DNA of 64,000 bases from Candidatus Poribacteria bacterium (GTDB lineage Bacteria; Poribacteria; WGA-4E; GCA-2687025): contig JABGQA010000109.1 in the NCBI GenBank assembly GCA_018644665.1, forward strand, positions 25,006 to 89,005, written 5' to 3'. The translations under genes were made by a program, and so were the position numbers. This document shows, piece after piece, positions 1 to 9,404 of the stretch (its first letter is position 1; every line of letters starts with the position of its first letter). The notes under the pieces were generated by a model. The model was not told where the DNA came from, made no database searches, and saw only the letters and a program-made list of their open reading frames with translations.

Positions 1-2033
1 CGCTCGTCGTCGAGGCGCTGGCCTACATCACATGGAGCCTCACGCCGCGAGATGGCGCCGCGCTGCAACGCGCCGTGGCTTTCGAGGCTAGCGTGCAGGG
101 CATCGTTCGCGAGCCGGCGGCGGGCGCGCTTGCCGTCGCGCGATCCCCTCGCGCGCACGACGAGAACACTGACCGGCGCGTTCACAGCGTGGCCGAGTGG
201 CCCGAGCACGCCGCAGCAGCGTTCCGGGAGGCGCCCATGCTCCTGCCGCGCGTAAGCGCGGGACAGCTCCCGCCTGTGGCCGAACGCCTCCCGAGCAACC
301 CGTTGATGGTTACGCCACCGCACCAGAATGGGCCGTACGGTGGCACGTGGACTCGCTTCGCGACGGGGCCGCAGGACGTGGGCATCGTGGAGGCCCGATT
401 CGCGTATGACGGCCTCGTGCGCTGGGACGCGATGGCCCGCGAGGCCATCCCGAACCTCGCCGTGAGTTGGGACATCGCCGACGGCGGTCGCTCCTACACC
501 TTCCGCCTGCGAGAGGGCGTCCGGTGGTCCGACGGATCGCCGTTCACGACAGACGATGTCGTGTTCTGGTACGAGGACGTTATCGGCAACGCGGAGTTAA
601 CGCCCGTCGTACCCCGCGACTTCAAGCGGGGCGGCGAGACTATGCGTCTCGACACGCCGGACGACCACACGTTGGTGTTCCGGTTCGCGGACCCAAACGG
701 CCTATTCCTAGAGAAGCTCGCATCCGGCCGCGGCTACGAGATGGTTCGCTACCAGCGACGGTACATGAGCCGATTCCACCCGAGCTACGCCCCCGTGGAG
801 GAGCTTGAGTCCCTCGCGCGCGAGGCCGGCTTGGATCTCTGGACGCAGTTGTTCCAGGACCGCGCCGACTGGCGCAACGTGGACATGCCGCGCCTATGGC
901 CCTGGGTTGTCACGCAGCCTCCGCCTGCGCGTCCCGCCGTCTTTGAGCGCAACCCTTACTACTGGAAGGTCGACCCGGAGGGGAACCAGCTCCCGTACAT
1001 CGACAGGGTGACCTTCGAGATATACGACGGCGAGACGATCAACTTGAAGGCGATCAACGGCGAGATGGGGATGCAGGGGCGACACCTGCAGTTCGAGAAC
1101 TACCCCCTGTTCATGGAGAACCGAGAGCGCGGCGGCTACGACGTGCGTCATTGGCTCAACGGCAGCGGCGGGTCGCTGGTGATCGCTCCCAACATGAACC
1201 ACAAGGACCCCGTCCTCCGAGACATCATCCGCGACCACCGCTTCCGCAAGGCTCTCTCCCTCGCGATCGACCGCGACGCGGTGAACGAGGCGAACTACTT
1301 CGGCATCGGCGTGCCGCGGCAGATGTCGCCGCCACCATCTTCCGCCTTCTACTCGGAGGATCTGGAGGGCTCGCACATCGCGCATGACCCCGGCCGCGCG
1401 AATGGGTTGCTCGACGGCATGGGCCTTCGGGAACGGGACCGGTGGGGCGTTCGACTGCGTCCCGACGGGAAGCCGCTCAAGCTCTACATCGAGACCACCG
1501 CTATGAACAATCGAGTGCTGGAGCTTGTCGCCGGCTACTGGACGCACGTCGGAGTGAAGACGGAGGTGAAAGAGGTGGCGCGCCAACTCTTCTACCAGCG
1601 CAAGCGCGCGCTCATGCACGATGTTGGTGTTTGGGGTGGCGCCGACGAGCAGATACCTGTTCTCGACCCGCGGTGGTTCATCCCGTACAGCGATGAGTCG
1701 ATCCAAGCCATCGACTACGCGCGCTGGTATCGCACCGAGGGCGTCCGCGGCGAGGAGCCATACGCCGAGGTGCGGCAGGCGATCGAGCTGTTCTGGAAGA
1801 TCGAGGAGACGGTCGACCGGGACGAGCAGATCCGCCTGTTCCACGAGATCGCTCGTCTGAACGAGGAAAACGTCTGGGTCATCGGAGTCATCGGGGGTCT
1901 GCCGTCCATCTACCTCGTCAGCGACGACTTCCGCAACGTGCCACATGTCGCGGTATCCGGGTGGTCGTTCAGGGCGCCGGGTAACACGGCGATCGAGTGT
2001 TACGCCATCGACGGGGCGTCCGATGGGGGATGA
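1..2033 (+). CDS. ABC transporter substrate-binding protein, family 5 (oligopeptide type), 5' partial
   Basis: The reading frame is open to the left edge, so the true start lies outside the window; the in-frame GTG at 75 is only an internal candidate. The protein binds peptides or similar solutes outside the membrane and delivers them to the permeases encoded next. It shows the classic SBP_bac_5 pattern: an N-terminal LPPVAERLPSNP segment followed by NGPYGGTW, then LREGVRWSDGSPFTTDDVVF, and the later AIDRDAVNE and QLFYQRK segments. At more than 670 residues it belongs to the long subgroup common in uncultured heterotrophs. It is followed after 6 bases by the first permease, so it is the lead gene, or close to it, of the uptake operon. 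The signal peptide would lie upstream of the window. The exact ligand cannot be told. Confidence 0.93.
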   Translation, partial: LVVEALAYITWSLTPRDGAALQRAVAFEASVQGIVREPAAGALAVARSPRAHDENTDRRVHSVAEWPEHAAAAFREAPMLLPRVSAGQLPPVAERLPSNPLMVTPPHQNGPYGGTWTRFATGPQDVGIVEARFAYDGLVRWDAMAREAIPNLAVSWDIADGGRSYTFRLREGVRWSDGSPFTTDDVVFWYEDVIGNAELTPVVPRDFKRGGETMRLDTPDDHTLVFRFADPNGLFLEKLASGRGYEMVRYQRRYMSRFHPSYAPVEELESLAREAGLDLWTQLFQDRADWRNVDMPRLWPWVVTQPPPARPAVFERNPYYWKVDPEGNQLPYIDRVTFEIYDGETINLKAINGEMGMQGRHLQFENYPLFMENRERGGYDVRHWLNGSGGSLVIAPNMNHKDPVLRDIIRDHRFRKALSLAIDRDAVNEANYFGIGVPRQMSPPPSSAFYSEDLEGSHIAHDPGRANGLLDGMGLRERDRWGVRLRPDGKPLKLYIETTAMNNRVLELVAGYWTHVGVKTEVKEVARQLFYQRKRALMHDVGVWGGADEQIPVLDPRWFIPYSDESIQAIDYARWYRTEGVRGEEPYAEVRQAIELFWKIEETVDRDEQIRLFHEIARLNEENVWVIGVIGGLPSIYLVSDDFRNVPHVAVSGWSFRAPGNTAIECYAIDGASDGG

Positions 2034-2039
2034 CGCCGC

Positions 2040-3041
2040 TTGCTGACACTGGTTCTGCGCCGCATCGTCTGGATGGTCCCGACGCTGTTCGTCGTGTCGC
2101 TGATCTCGTTCCTCATCATCCAGCTTCCGCCGGGCGACTACCTGACGTCGTACATCGCAGCGCTCGGCGAGACCGGCGAGACGGTCGACGAGGCGCAGGC
2201 CGCCGCGTTACGCGCCCGATACGCACTCGACGAGCCGGTCACCGTGCAGTACATCAAGTGGTTTGGCGGACTGTTCCGCGGTGAGTTCGGCATGTCGTTC
2301 GAGTGGAATCGGCCCGTGCGCGAACTGATCGGCGAGCGCATCCTCCTGACGACGATCATCTCCATCGTGACGCTCCTGTTCACCTGGGCGCTCGCGATCC
2401 CCATCGGCATCTACTCCGCCGTGAAGCAGTACTCGCTTCCCGACTACATGTTCACGTTCGTGGGGTTCATCGGTCTCGCGACGCCCAACTTTCTGCTCGC
2501 GCTCATCTGCATGTACGTCGGCTACTCGGTGTTTGGCGTGAGCGCGGGCGGCCTGTTCTCCCCGGCGTTCCAGAATGCGAGTTGGTCGCTCGCGCGGTTC
2601 GTCGACCTGATGAGCCACCTGTGGATACCGGTCATCGTTATAGGCACCTCCGGCACGGCAGGGATGATCCGCGTGATGCGCGCGAACCTCCTGGACGAAC
2701 TCCGCAAGCAGTACGTCATGACAGCGCGCGCGAAGGGCCTGGCGTACTGGCGGCTGCTCCTGAAGTATCCCGTGCGCGTCGCGCTCAACCCTCTGGTAAG
2801 CACGGTGGGCTGGGTGCTCCCGGCCATCGTGTCCGGCTCGACGATCACGTCCGTAGTGCTTGGTCTGCCCACGACAGGTCCGCTGCTGCTGCGCGCGCTG
2901 CTTAACCAGGACATGTACCTCGCCGGCAGCATGGTGATGATGCTCAGCTTCCTGACGCTGATCGGCACGCTGCTGTCGGACCTGCTGCTGCTGTGGCTCG
3001 ACCCGCGCATCCGCTACGACCAGGCGGGGTCCACACGATGA
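2040..3041 (+). CDS. ABC transporter permease, DppB/OppB type
   Basis: Inner-membrane permease of a peptide-type importer, 333 residues. The start is a TTG at 2040 preceded by a GGGGGA ribosome binding site; it opens with the family-typical LRRIVWMVPTLFVVSLISF first membrane helix. About six membrane helices are visible. The cytoplasmic EAA loop that contacts the ATPases is present near residues 225-245 (TARAKGLAYWRLLLKYP). It ends with TGA at 3039-3041 inside an ATGA overlap with the next permease, so the two subunits are translationally coupled and probably form a heterodimer. Confidence 0.93.
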   Translation: MLTLVLRRIVWMVPTLFVVSLISFLIIQLPPGDYLTSYIAALGETGETVDEAQAAALRARYALDEPVTVQYIKWFGGLFRGEFGMSFEWNRPVRELIGERILLTTIISIVTLLFTWALAIPIGIYSAVKQYSLPDYMFTFVGFIGLATPNFLLALICMYVGYSVFGVSAGGLFSPAFQNASWSLARFVDLMSHLWIPVIVIGTSGTAGMIRVMRANLLDELRKQYVMTARAKGLAYWRLLLKYPVRVALNPLVSTVGWVLPAIVSGSTITSVVLGLPTTGPLLLRALLNQDMYLAGSMVMMLSFLTLIGTLLSDLLLLWLDPRIRYDQAGSTR

Positions 3042-4159
3042 TGGAGGCTCGTCGTGCGGAACCTGGGAGCGCCGATGGCGCGGAGGCGTACGCCGCATCG
3101 CAGTGGAAGCTCATGTGGTGGAAGCTGCGGAAGCACCGCCTCGCGTTGGCGTCAGGCTTCGTGATCGCGGGTCTGTATCTCGTAGCGATCTTCGGCGAGT
3201 TCCTCGCGCCGAGCACACTCGAGGACCGACGGGTCGAGTACGCGCACGCGCCACCGCAGCGGCTCCGGCTCGTCGCCGAGGACGGAGTGCGCTTCTGGCC
3301 GTTCGTGTACGGCATCCGCGGCGAGCGGAATCCCGAGACGCTGCGTCGCTACTACGTAGAGGACACGGCCCGTACCTACCCAATCCGCCTCTTCGCGAGG
3401 GGCGAGCCGTACCGCATGTGGGGTCTGTTCGAGTCAGACGTGCATCTGTTCGGCGTCGGGGACGGTGGCACGCTGTTCCTACTCGGGGCAGACCACTTGG
3501 GTCGCGACCTGCTGTCGCGGATCGTGTACGGCACGCGCATCTCTATGACGATCGGTCTCGTGGGCGTCGGGCTGAGCTTCGTGCTGGGCCTGCTCATCGG
3601 CGTCGTGTCGGGCTACTACGGCGGGTGGATCGACAACCTGATACAGCGTGCCATCGAGATCATCCGGTCGTTCCCGTCGATCCCGCTGTGGATGGCGCTG
3701 GCGGCGGCGCTGCCGTCGTCGTGGAGCCCGCTGCAGACGTACATGGGGATCACCGTCGTTCTCTCGTTCATCGGGTGGACGGGCCTGGCGCGGCAGGTGC
3801 GTGGGAAGATACTGTCGCTCCGTGAGGAGGACTTCGCCATGGCTGCGGTGCTCATCGGGGCAAGCCGATGGCGAGTGATGACGCGCCACCTGTTGCCGTC
3901 GTTCATGAGCCACATCATCGTCAGCCTCACGCTGGCCGTGCCGGGGATGATCCTCGGCGAGACGTCGCTGAGCTTCCTGGGCCTCGGGTTGCGGCCGCCG
4001 GTGACAAGCTGGGGCGTGCTGCTGCGCGAGGCGCAGAACGTGCAGGCGGTCGCGTTCCACCCGTGGCTGCTGACGCCCGTCCTGTTCGTGATCCTGACGG
4101 TGCTCGCGTATAACTTCGTGGGCGACGGGCTAAGGGACGCGGCCGACCCGTACGCGTAA
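3038..4159 (+). CDS. ABC transporter permease, DppC/OppC type
   Basis: Second membrane subunit of the importer, 373 residues from the ATG at 3038, which forms an ATGA overlap with the upstream stop. A GTG further upstream (2993) would add 15 residues that look unlike the family. The protein has one N-terminal helix (about residues 35-55), then a long extracytoplasmic stretch of about 100 residues rich in charged residues, then the helical core with the permease signature and the EAA-like segment ASRWRVMTRHLLPSFMSH. The large loop after helix 1 is longer than in E. coli DppC and resembles permeases that pair with the long binding proteins. Next comes an S9 peptidase gene 24 bases on. Confidence 0.93.
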   Translation: MMEARRAEPGSADGAEAYAASQWKLMWWKLRKHRLALASGFVIAGLYLVAIFGEFLAPSTLEDRRVEYAHAPPQRLRLVAEDGVRFWPFVYGIRGERNPETLRRYYVEDTARTYPIRLFARGEPYRMWGLFESDVHLFGVGDGGTLFLLGADHLGRDLLSRIVYGTRISMTIGLVGVGLSFVLGLLIGVVSGYYGGWIDNLIQRAIEIIRSFPSIPLWMALAAALPSSWSPLQTYMGITVVLSFIGWTGLARQVRGKILSLREEDFAMAAVLIGASRWRVMTRHLLPSFMSHIIVSLTLAVPGMILGETSLSFLGLGLRPPVTSWGVLLREAQNVQAVAFHPWLLTPVLFVILTVLAYNFVGDGLRDAADPYA

Positions 4160-4183
4160 GACGACACGAACGGAGAGACACGC

Positions 4184-6205
4184 ATGGCGAAGACACCGAT
4201 CCGCGCGGACGACCTGTACCGGTTCCAGACGGTCTCCGGCGCCGAGATCGCCCCGGACGGCGCGCGAGTCGTGTTCTGCGTCGGGCGTGTGGATAGGGCG
4301 ACCGAGAAGAAGCACTCGAACCTGTGGGTTACGCCCACCGATGCTTCGAAGCCGCAGCAGTTCACGTACGGCGATCAGCGAGACACGAGCCCGCAATGGT
4401 CGCCCGACGGAAGTCACGTCGCGTTCCTGTCGAACCGCGGTGACCAGCAGCAGCCGCAGATACACCTCATCCCTATCGACGGAGGCGAGGCCCGGCCTCT
4501 GACGAAGCTGAAGGGCGACATCGGCGGGTTCCGGTGGTCGCCGGATGGCAAGCGGCTGGTGTGCGTGTTCCGCAAGCAGGACGCCGAAGCCGCGGAACGC
4601 GAAGCCGACGAAGGCAAGAAGGCGCTGGGAGTCGTGGCGCGCCATATCACGCGCGTCCATTTCAAGTACGACGACGCGGGCATGTTGCCATCCGAACGCG
4701 CTCATCTGTGGATCATCGACGCCCACACAGGGCGCGCGAAGCAGCTGACCGACGGCGACGAGTTCAGCGAGTCCAGCCCCGAGTGGTCCCCGGACGGGCG
4801 AGACATCGTGTTCGTCTCGAACCGCAGCGAAGACCCCGAGTTCCTGCCAGAGAAGATCGGCATCCACGTCATCGCGCCGGACGGCGGCGAGATGCGCGAG
4901 ATCGGGACGCCCGTCGGCGGCAAGTCGCTGCCCGCGTACTCGCCGGATGGCGCATGGGTCGCGTACTTCGGGAGCGAGGGTCGCGGCGACTGGTGGAAGA
5001 ACACGCGTCTCTACGTCGTCCCAGCCGACGGGAGCGCGGCGCCGAGATGCCTCACGGCTGACCACGACCTGCACCTGAGCGACGTCACGCTGGGCGACCT
5101 CGCCGGATTCCCGGGCGCGAACCCGCCGCCGCGGTGGTCGCCAGACGGAGCAACGCTCTACGTCGTGGGGTCACGCCACGGGAGCACGATCCTCTACGCG
5201 GTGTCTGTCGCGGACGGCTCCCTGCGCGCATTGTCGACAGACGCCGGAGTGCACGAGGGCATCTCGATGAGTGCCGACGCGTCGGCATGCGCCTACATCG
5301 ACCCGGGCATGGAGAGCCTCGGGCAGGTGAGCGTCATGGACATTGCCGGGACGCGGAGGCGTCGCCTGACGCGCTTCAACGACGCGCTGCTGCGCTCCCG
5401 CGACCTCGGCGACGTAGAGGAAGTGTGGTTCCAGGGGCCCAACGACAACGACCTCCAAGGGTGGATCATGACGCCGCCCGACTTCGATGTGTCGCGCCAG
5501 TATCCGTCGATCATGGAGATCCACGGCGGCCCGCTCGCGCAGTACGGCCATCGTTTCATGCACGAGTTCCGCTACCTCGCCGCGCAGGGATACGTGGTGT
5601 ACTTCTGCAACCCCCGAGGCGGACAGGGCTACGGCGAGGAGCACGCCAAGGCCATCTGGAACGATTGGGGCGGCCCGGACTACGGCGACGTGATGGCATG
5701 GGCCGACCTCATCTCCGCGAAGCCCTACATCGACAAGGCGCGCATGGGAGTCACCGGCGGGAGCTACGGCGGGTTCATGACCGCGTGGATCATCGGGCAT
5801 ACGCATCGCTTCAAGGCGGCGGTCGTCCAGCGCCCGGTCACGAACTTCGTCAGCATGTGGGGCTCCAGCGACATGAATTGGGTCTTCCAGCAGATTTTCG
5901 GCGATGTCCCGCCGTGGGAGGGGCTCGACAACTACTGGCGGCAGTCGCCGATGAAGTACATAGGGTCGGCGAAGACGCCGACGCTCGTGATCCACAGCGA
6001 GCAGGACCTACGTTGCGCCATCGAGCAGGGCGAGCAACTGTTCGTGGCGCTCAAGAGCTTGGGCGTCGACACGGAGATGGTGCGGTTCCCCGACGAGCCG
6101 CACGGCTTATCGCGTGGCGGCCGCACGGATCGCCGCATCGAGCGGCTGAACCACATCGTCCGTTGGTTCGATACGTACCTGAAGCCCCAACAGGATGCCG
6201 AATGA
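4184..6205 (+). CDS. S9 family peptidase (acylaminoacyl-peptidase / prolyl oligopeptidase type)
   Basis: A 673-residue serine peptidase with an N-terminal beta-propeller built from WSPDG repeats (near residues 66, 113, 200, 320) and a C-terminal alpha/beta hydrolase domain. The catalytic triad is visible: Ser527 in GGSYGG, Asp608 in HSEQDL and His640 in DEPHGL. The propeller of such enzymes restricts access to short peptides, so the likely job is trimming imported oligopeptides. There is no signal peptide, which suggests a cytoplasmic enzyme. The ATG follows GGAGAG at good distance. The stop overlaps the start of the next ATPase gene (ATGA at 6202), which ties it to the transporter. Whether it releases acylated amino acids or dipeptides is not decidable here. 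Confidence 0.95.
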   Translation: MAKTPIRADDLYRFQTVSGAEIAPDGARVVFCVGRVDRATEKKHSNLWVTPTDASKPQQFTYGDQRDTSPQWSPDGSHVAFLSNRGDQQQPQIHLIPIDGGEARPLTKLKGDIGGFRWSPDGKRLVCVFRKQDAEAAEREADEGKKALGVVARHITRVHFKYDDAGMLPSERAHLWIIDAHTGRAKQLTDGDEFSESSPEWSPDGRDIVFVSNRSEDPEFLPEKIGIHVIAPDGGEMREIGTPVGGKSLPAYSPDGAWVAYFGSEGRGDWWKNTRLYVVPADGSAAPRCLTADHDLHLSDVTLGDLAGFPGANPPPRWSPDGATLYVVGSRHGSTILYAVSVADGSLRALSTDAGVHEGISMSADASACAYIDPGMESLGQVSVMDIAGTRRRRLTRFNDALLRSRDLGDVEEVWFQGPNDNDLQGWIMTPPDFDVSRQYPSIMEIHGGPLAQYGHRFMHEFRYLAAQGYVVYFCNPRGGQGYGEEHAKAIWNDWGGPDYGDVMAWADLISAKPYIDKARMGVTGGSYGGFMTAWIIGHTHRFKAAVVQRPVTNFVSMWGSSDMNWVFQQIFGDVPPWEGLDNYWRQSPMKYIGSAKTPTLVIHSEQDLRCAIEQGEQLFVALKSLGVDTEMVRFPDEPHGLSRGGRTDRRIERLNHIVRWFDTYLKPQQDAE

Positions 6206-7221
6206 CCGACGCGCTGCTCTCGATTCGCGGCCTGCGCACGCACTTCTTCCTCGACGAGGGGACCGTGCGCGCCGTGGACGGCGTGGACCTCGACGTGCGT
6301 CGGGGCAGGACTCTCGGCATCGTCGGCGAGAGCGGTTGCGGGAAGAGCGTCACAGCGTTCTCGATTCTGAGACTGGTGGCGCGCCCCGGCCGCATCGTGG
6401 ACGGCGACGTCACGCTGCATCGCGACTCCGGGCGCGTTGCGTTGACGGAACTGGACGAGGACGGCCCAGAGATACGGGACATCCGGGGCGCCGAGATCGC
6501 GATGATCTTCCAGGAGCCGATGACGTCCCTGAGCCCGGTCCACACGGTGGGTAGCCAGATCGTCGAGGCAGTGCGTCTGCACACCGACCTGCGTGGCGCC
6601 AACGCCCGTGCGCGCGCCGTCGAGGTGCTTGGACACGTCGGCATCCCCGACCCGGCGACGCGCTTCCGTCAGTACCCCCACGAGATGAGCGGCGGCATGC
6701 GCCAACGCGCGATGATCGCGATGGCGCTCTCATGCCGTCCGTCGCTGTTGATTGCCGACGAGCCGACGACGGCGCTGGACGTCACGATCCAGGCGCAGAT
6801 TCTGGAACTCATGCGCGACCTCCAGGCGGAAACCGGCATGTCGATCATGCTCATCACGCACGACCTCGGCGTCATTGCGGAGACGGCCGACGAGGTAGCG
6901 GTCATGTACCTCGGACGCGTCGTGGAGTTCGGGACTACGGAGGACATCTTCACCGCGCCCAAGCATCCGTACACACGCGGACTCCTGCGCTCGATCCCCG
7001 ACCTCGACTCCCCGAGGACGGGCCGGCTGGAGGCCATCACCGGTTCCGTGCCGGGGCCGTTCAGCCGCATCGACGGCTGCCCGTTTCACCCCCGCTGCCC
7101 AGACGCCATCGCAGGCGTGTGCGATGTCGGCGACCGCCCGGCCTTGATCTCGACCGACGGTGGCGGCGACGTCGCCTGCGTCCTGCACGCCCAGGAGGCG
7201 ATCCATGCCTCCGACGACTGA
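6202..7221 (+). CDS. ABC transporter ATP-binding protein, OppD/DppD type
   Basis: Nucleotide-binding subunit of the peptide importer, 339 residues. Walker A is GESGCGKS (about residues 40-47), the signature is MSGGMRQR and Walker B is [12 protein letters not shown]. The C-terminal oligopeptide-transport extension carries the cysteine-containing segment [10 protein letters not shown] that usually holds an iron-sulfur cluster in this family. The ATG at 6202 overlaps the stop of the S9 peptidase. The frame stays open far upstream inside the peptidase gene, but only the ATG at 6202 gives the family N-terminus. Confidence 0.95.
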   Translation: MTDALLSIRGLRTHFFLDEGTVRAVDGVDLDVRRGRTLGIVGESGCGKSVTAFSILRLVARPGRIVDGDVTLHRDSGRVALTELDEDGPEIRDIRGAEIAMIFQEPMTSLSPVHTVGSQIVEAVRLHTDLRGANARARAVEVLGHVGIPDPATRFRQYPHEMSGGMRQRAMIAMALSCRPSLLIADEPTTALDVTIQAQILELMRDLQAETGMSIMLITHDLGVIAETADEVAVMYLGRVVEFGTTEDIFTAPKHPYTRGLLRSIPDLDSPRTGRLEAITGSVPGPFSRIDGCPFHPRCPDAIAGVCDVGDRPALISTDGGGDVACVLHAQEAIHASDD

Positions 7222-8221
7222 TCCGCTCCTGCGCGTCCGCGAGCTGAGGAAGCACTTCCCGATCCACAGCGGCGTGATGTCGCAGGTCGTCGGCCACGTG
7301 CGCGCCGTGGACGGCGTCTCCTTCGACATCTACGAGGGCGAATGTCTCGGGCTCGTCGGCGAGAGTGGCTCGGGTAAGACCACCGTAGGCCGCGTGATCC
7401 TGCGCGCGCTGTCGGCGACATCGGGTGATGTGCACTTCCGCGTGAACGGCTCGGAGACGAACCTCACGACGGCGCCGCGCGCCACCCTCAAGAGCCTGCG
7501 GCGACACATGCAGATGGTGTTCCAGGACCCCTACGCGTCTCTGAATCCGCGCATGACGGTGTTCGACATCGTTGGCGAGCCACTTCTCGTGCACGGCATG
7601 AAGGACGCTCGGGAACGGGAGGCGGCCGTCGAGGATCTGCTGCGCCGCGTTGGGCTGGAATCGCACATCATGCGTCGCTACCCGCACGCGTTCAGCGGCG
7701 GCCAGCGTCAGCGGATCGGCATCGCGCGGGCGCTCGCGCTGCGGCCCAAGCTCATCGTCGCGGACGAGCCGGTTTCCGCTCTCGACGTGTCCGTGCAGGC
7801 GCAGGTGCTAAACTTGTTGCAGGATCTCCGCGAAGAGTTGCGCCTGACGTACCTCTTCATCGCGCACGACCTCAGCGTGGTGCGGCACATCTCCGACCGC
7901 ATCGCCGTGATGTACGCGGGCCGGATCGTCGAGATGGCCGACGCCGACGCGCTCTTCCGGTCGCCCAAGCATCCCTACACGGAGGCGCTGCTGTCCTCGG
8001 TTCCCGCGCCCCATCCGAACCGTCGGCGCGCGCGTGTGCCGCTGGAGGGCGAGGTCGCCGATCCAAGCAATCTGCCGCCCGGCTGCGCGTTTCACCCGCG
8101 TTGCCCCTACGTCCGGGACGAGTGCCGCGAGGAGATGCCGGAGCTCCTGGAGATCGTGCCGGCCCACACGTCGCGCTGCCATCTCGCAGGTGAGCTCGGC
8201 CTAGTAGGACTGCGCGGGTAG
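7205..8221 (+). CDS. ABC transporter ATP-binding protein, OppF/DppF type
   Basis: Second nucleotide-binding subunit, 338 residues. The ATG at 7205 is chosen because AGGAGG (7193-7198) lies six bases upstream and homology starts there; the gene overlaps the previous one by 17 bases. Walker A is GESGSGKT, the signature FSGGQRQR and Walker [13 protein letters not shown]. The C-terminal CAFHPRCPY segment again has the paired cysteines of the Opp/Dpp group. With the binding protein, two permeases and the OppD-type subunit it completes a five-part importer. Confidence 0.95.
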   Translation: MPPTTDPLLRVRELRKHFPIHSGVMSQVVGHVRAVDGVSFDIYEGECLGLVGESGSGKTTVGRVILRALSATSGDVHFRVNGSETNLTTAPRATLKSLRRHMQMVFQDPYASLNPRMTVFDIVGEPLLVHGMKDAREREAAVEDLLRRVGLESHIMRRYPHAFSGGQRQRIGIARALALRPKLIVADEPVSALDVSVQAQVLNLLQDLREELRLTYLFIAHDLSVVRHISDRIAVMYAGRIVEMADADALFRSPKHPYTEALLSSVPAPHPNRRRARVPLEGEVADPSNLPPGCAFHPRCPYVRDECREEMPELLEIVPAHTSRCHLAGELGLVGLRG

Positions 8222-8410
8222 GCCCTGCGCCGACGCCCGGGGCGACGTGCGAACGATGGAACCGCGCGGCAGTTACGACGCGTATCCCACCCCATGGCGG
8301 CGGGGCGCGTCCGAGGAGGGCGGCTGCTGGGCCGCGCGCGGTGCGGCGCGCCGGGCGTCACCACGCTCAAGGAGACAGACGAGGGAACGCACAACTGGGG
8401 AGGGTGCCAC

Positions 8411-9277
8411 ATGCTGGACGACGCTGACGGATCGCCGACCATATCAAGCGTGACACGCCTCGCTGTGGTGGACTACCTCGGCGGGTCGAACACAGCGTGG
8501 GCAGGTCGGGTTACCGATCGCGAGTTTCTGTGGCGTCTGTACGATCTCAGAGACATGCCGTCTAGGGACAGTCGGTTCTCGGACGCAGACCGCGACATCC
8601 ACCAGCATACCGAGAACAACCTCGACTGGGGCGATGCCTGGGTGTTCTACGACTCGCGCTTCCAGCTGCTCTCAGGTCCGGACGACGTGTTCCTCCGGTT
8701 TCTCTGTGCAACACTGCACCCAGAGGTGCGCTCCAGTGAGAGCGAGGCGCAGGACATGGTGGAGGGGTACAACGCCCACCTTGCGAACGACGGCTGGTGC
8801 TTGGTCGCGCGAGGCGAGATCTCCGGGCGCGTCCTGTACGAGCCCGTGCGACTGGGATTCAGGGCCCGGATATTCGAGGAACCTACTGGGTGGGGGAAAG
8901 TGGATCGGCAGATGAGCGAGGTGGGTCGTCGACTCCAAGAGGCGACGACGACGGAGCAATACCAAGGAGTCGGTTTGCTTTGTCGCGAGACCATGATCTC
9001 GGTTGCACAAGCGTGCTTCGATCCAGACCTGCATGAGCCGGTGGACAGTCAGGCGCCGAGCGGTACCGACGCGGTCAGGATGCTCGAGGCGTACATCGCC
9101 GCAGAACTCGCAGGTGGCGGCAATGAAGACGTGCGGCGCCAGGTGAAAGCCGCATGGAAGCTGGCTGTCGCGCTCCAGCACAAGCGGACGGCAGACTGCC
9201 GCACCGCAGCACTGTGTGCTGAGGCCACGGTATCTGTCGTGAACATCGCCGCGATCCTCGCTAAGCGGAAGGCGTGA
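8411..9277 (+). CDS. AbiJ-like protein (AbiJ N-terminal domain 4 plus helical HEPN-like C-terminus)
   Basis: A 288-residue soluble protein. Residues about 35-145 match what I recall of the AbiJ_NTD4 family: FLWRLYDLRDMPSRDSRF, then WVFYDSRF, VFLRFLC and HPEVR, and a final NAHLANDGWCLV segment. Residues about 155-288 are mostly helical with CRETMISVAQ and a conserved-looking LQHKRTADCRTAALCAEAT stretch, like the HEPN-type domain that often follows. I do not see the canonical RNase motif (R, four to six residues, H). AbiJ-type proteins are linked to abortive phage infection, so a defence role is plausible but inferred. The start ATG follows GGGGAGGG. The frame extends upstream to 8294 without support. 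It sits alone between two metabolic operons with no partner defence genes. Confidence 0.75.
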   Translation: MLDDADGSPTISSVTRLAVVDYLGGSNTAWAGRVTDREFLWRLYDLRDMPSRDSRFSDADRDIHQHTENNLDWGDAWVFYDSRFQLLSGPDDVFLRFLCATLHPEVRSSESEAQDMVEGYNAHLANDGWCLVARGEISGRVLYEPVRLGFRARIFEEPTGWGKVDRQMSEVGRRLQEATTTEQYQGVGLLCRETMISVAQACFDPDLHEPVDSQAPSGTDAVRMLEAYIAAELAGGGNEDVRRQVKAAWKLAVALQHKRTADCRTAALCAEATVSVVNIAAILAKRKA

Positions 9278-9367
9278 CACCGCGCCTATGGGCGGCAGCG
9301 ATCGCGACCCGCGTGCGAGCGCCGTTGTATGTCGTGCACCGGCTGGCGGGCCCGCGCAGGCCATGCT

Positions 9368-9396
9368 TTGACTCGCGGCGCGGCGCATCCGACAAT
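9368..9396 (+). promoter_or_regulatory. sigma-70-like promoter for the DUF6785 operon
   Basis: TTGACT (9368-9373), 17-base spacer, GACAAT (9391-9396). The predicted transcript start is about 9403, two bases before the ATG at 9405, and no Shine-Dalgarno sequence precedes that ATG, so the mRNA may be leaderless. Seen by eye only. Confidence 0.5.
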
Positions 9397-9404
9397 CCAA
9401 ATCG

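Noticed and set aside
894..1946. 350-residue open frame antisense to the binding protein gene
   Set aside because: It lies wholly opposite a well-supported gene, its composition (Val, Arg, Leu, His rich) is typical of a shadow of high-GC coding sequence, and no domain is visible.
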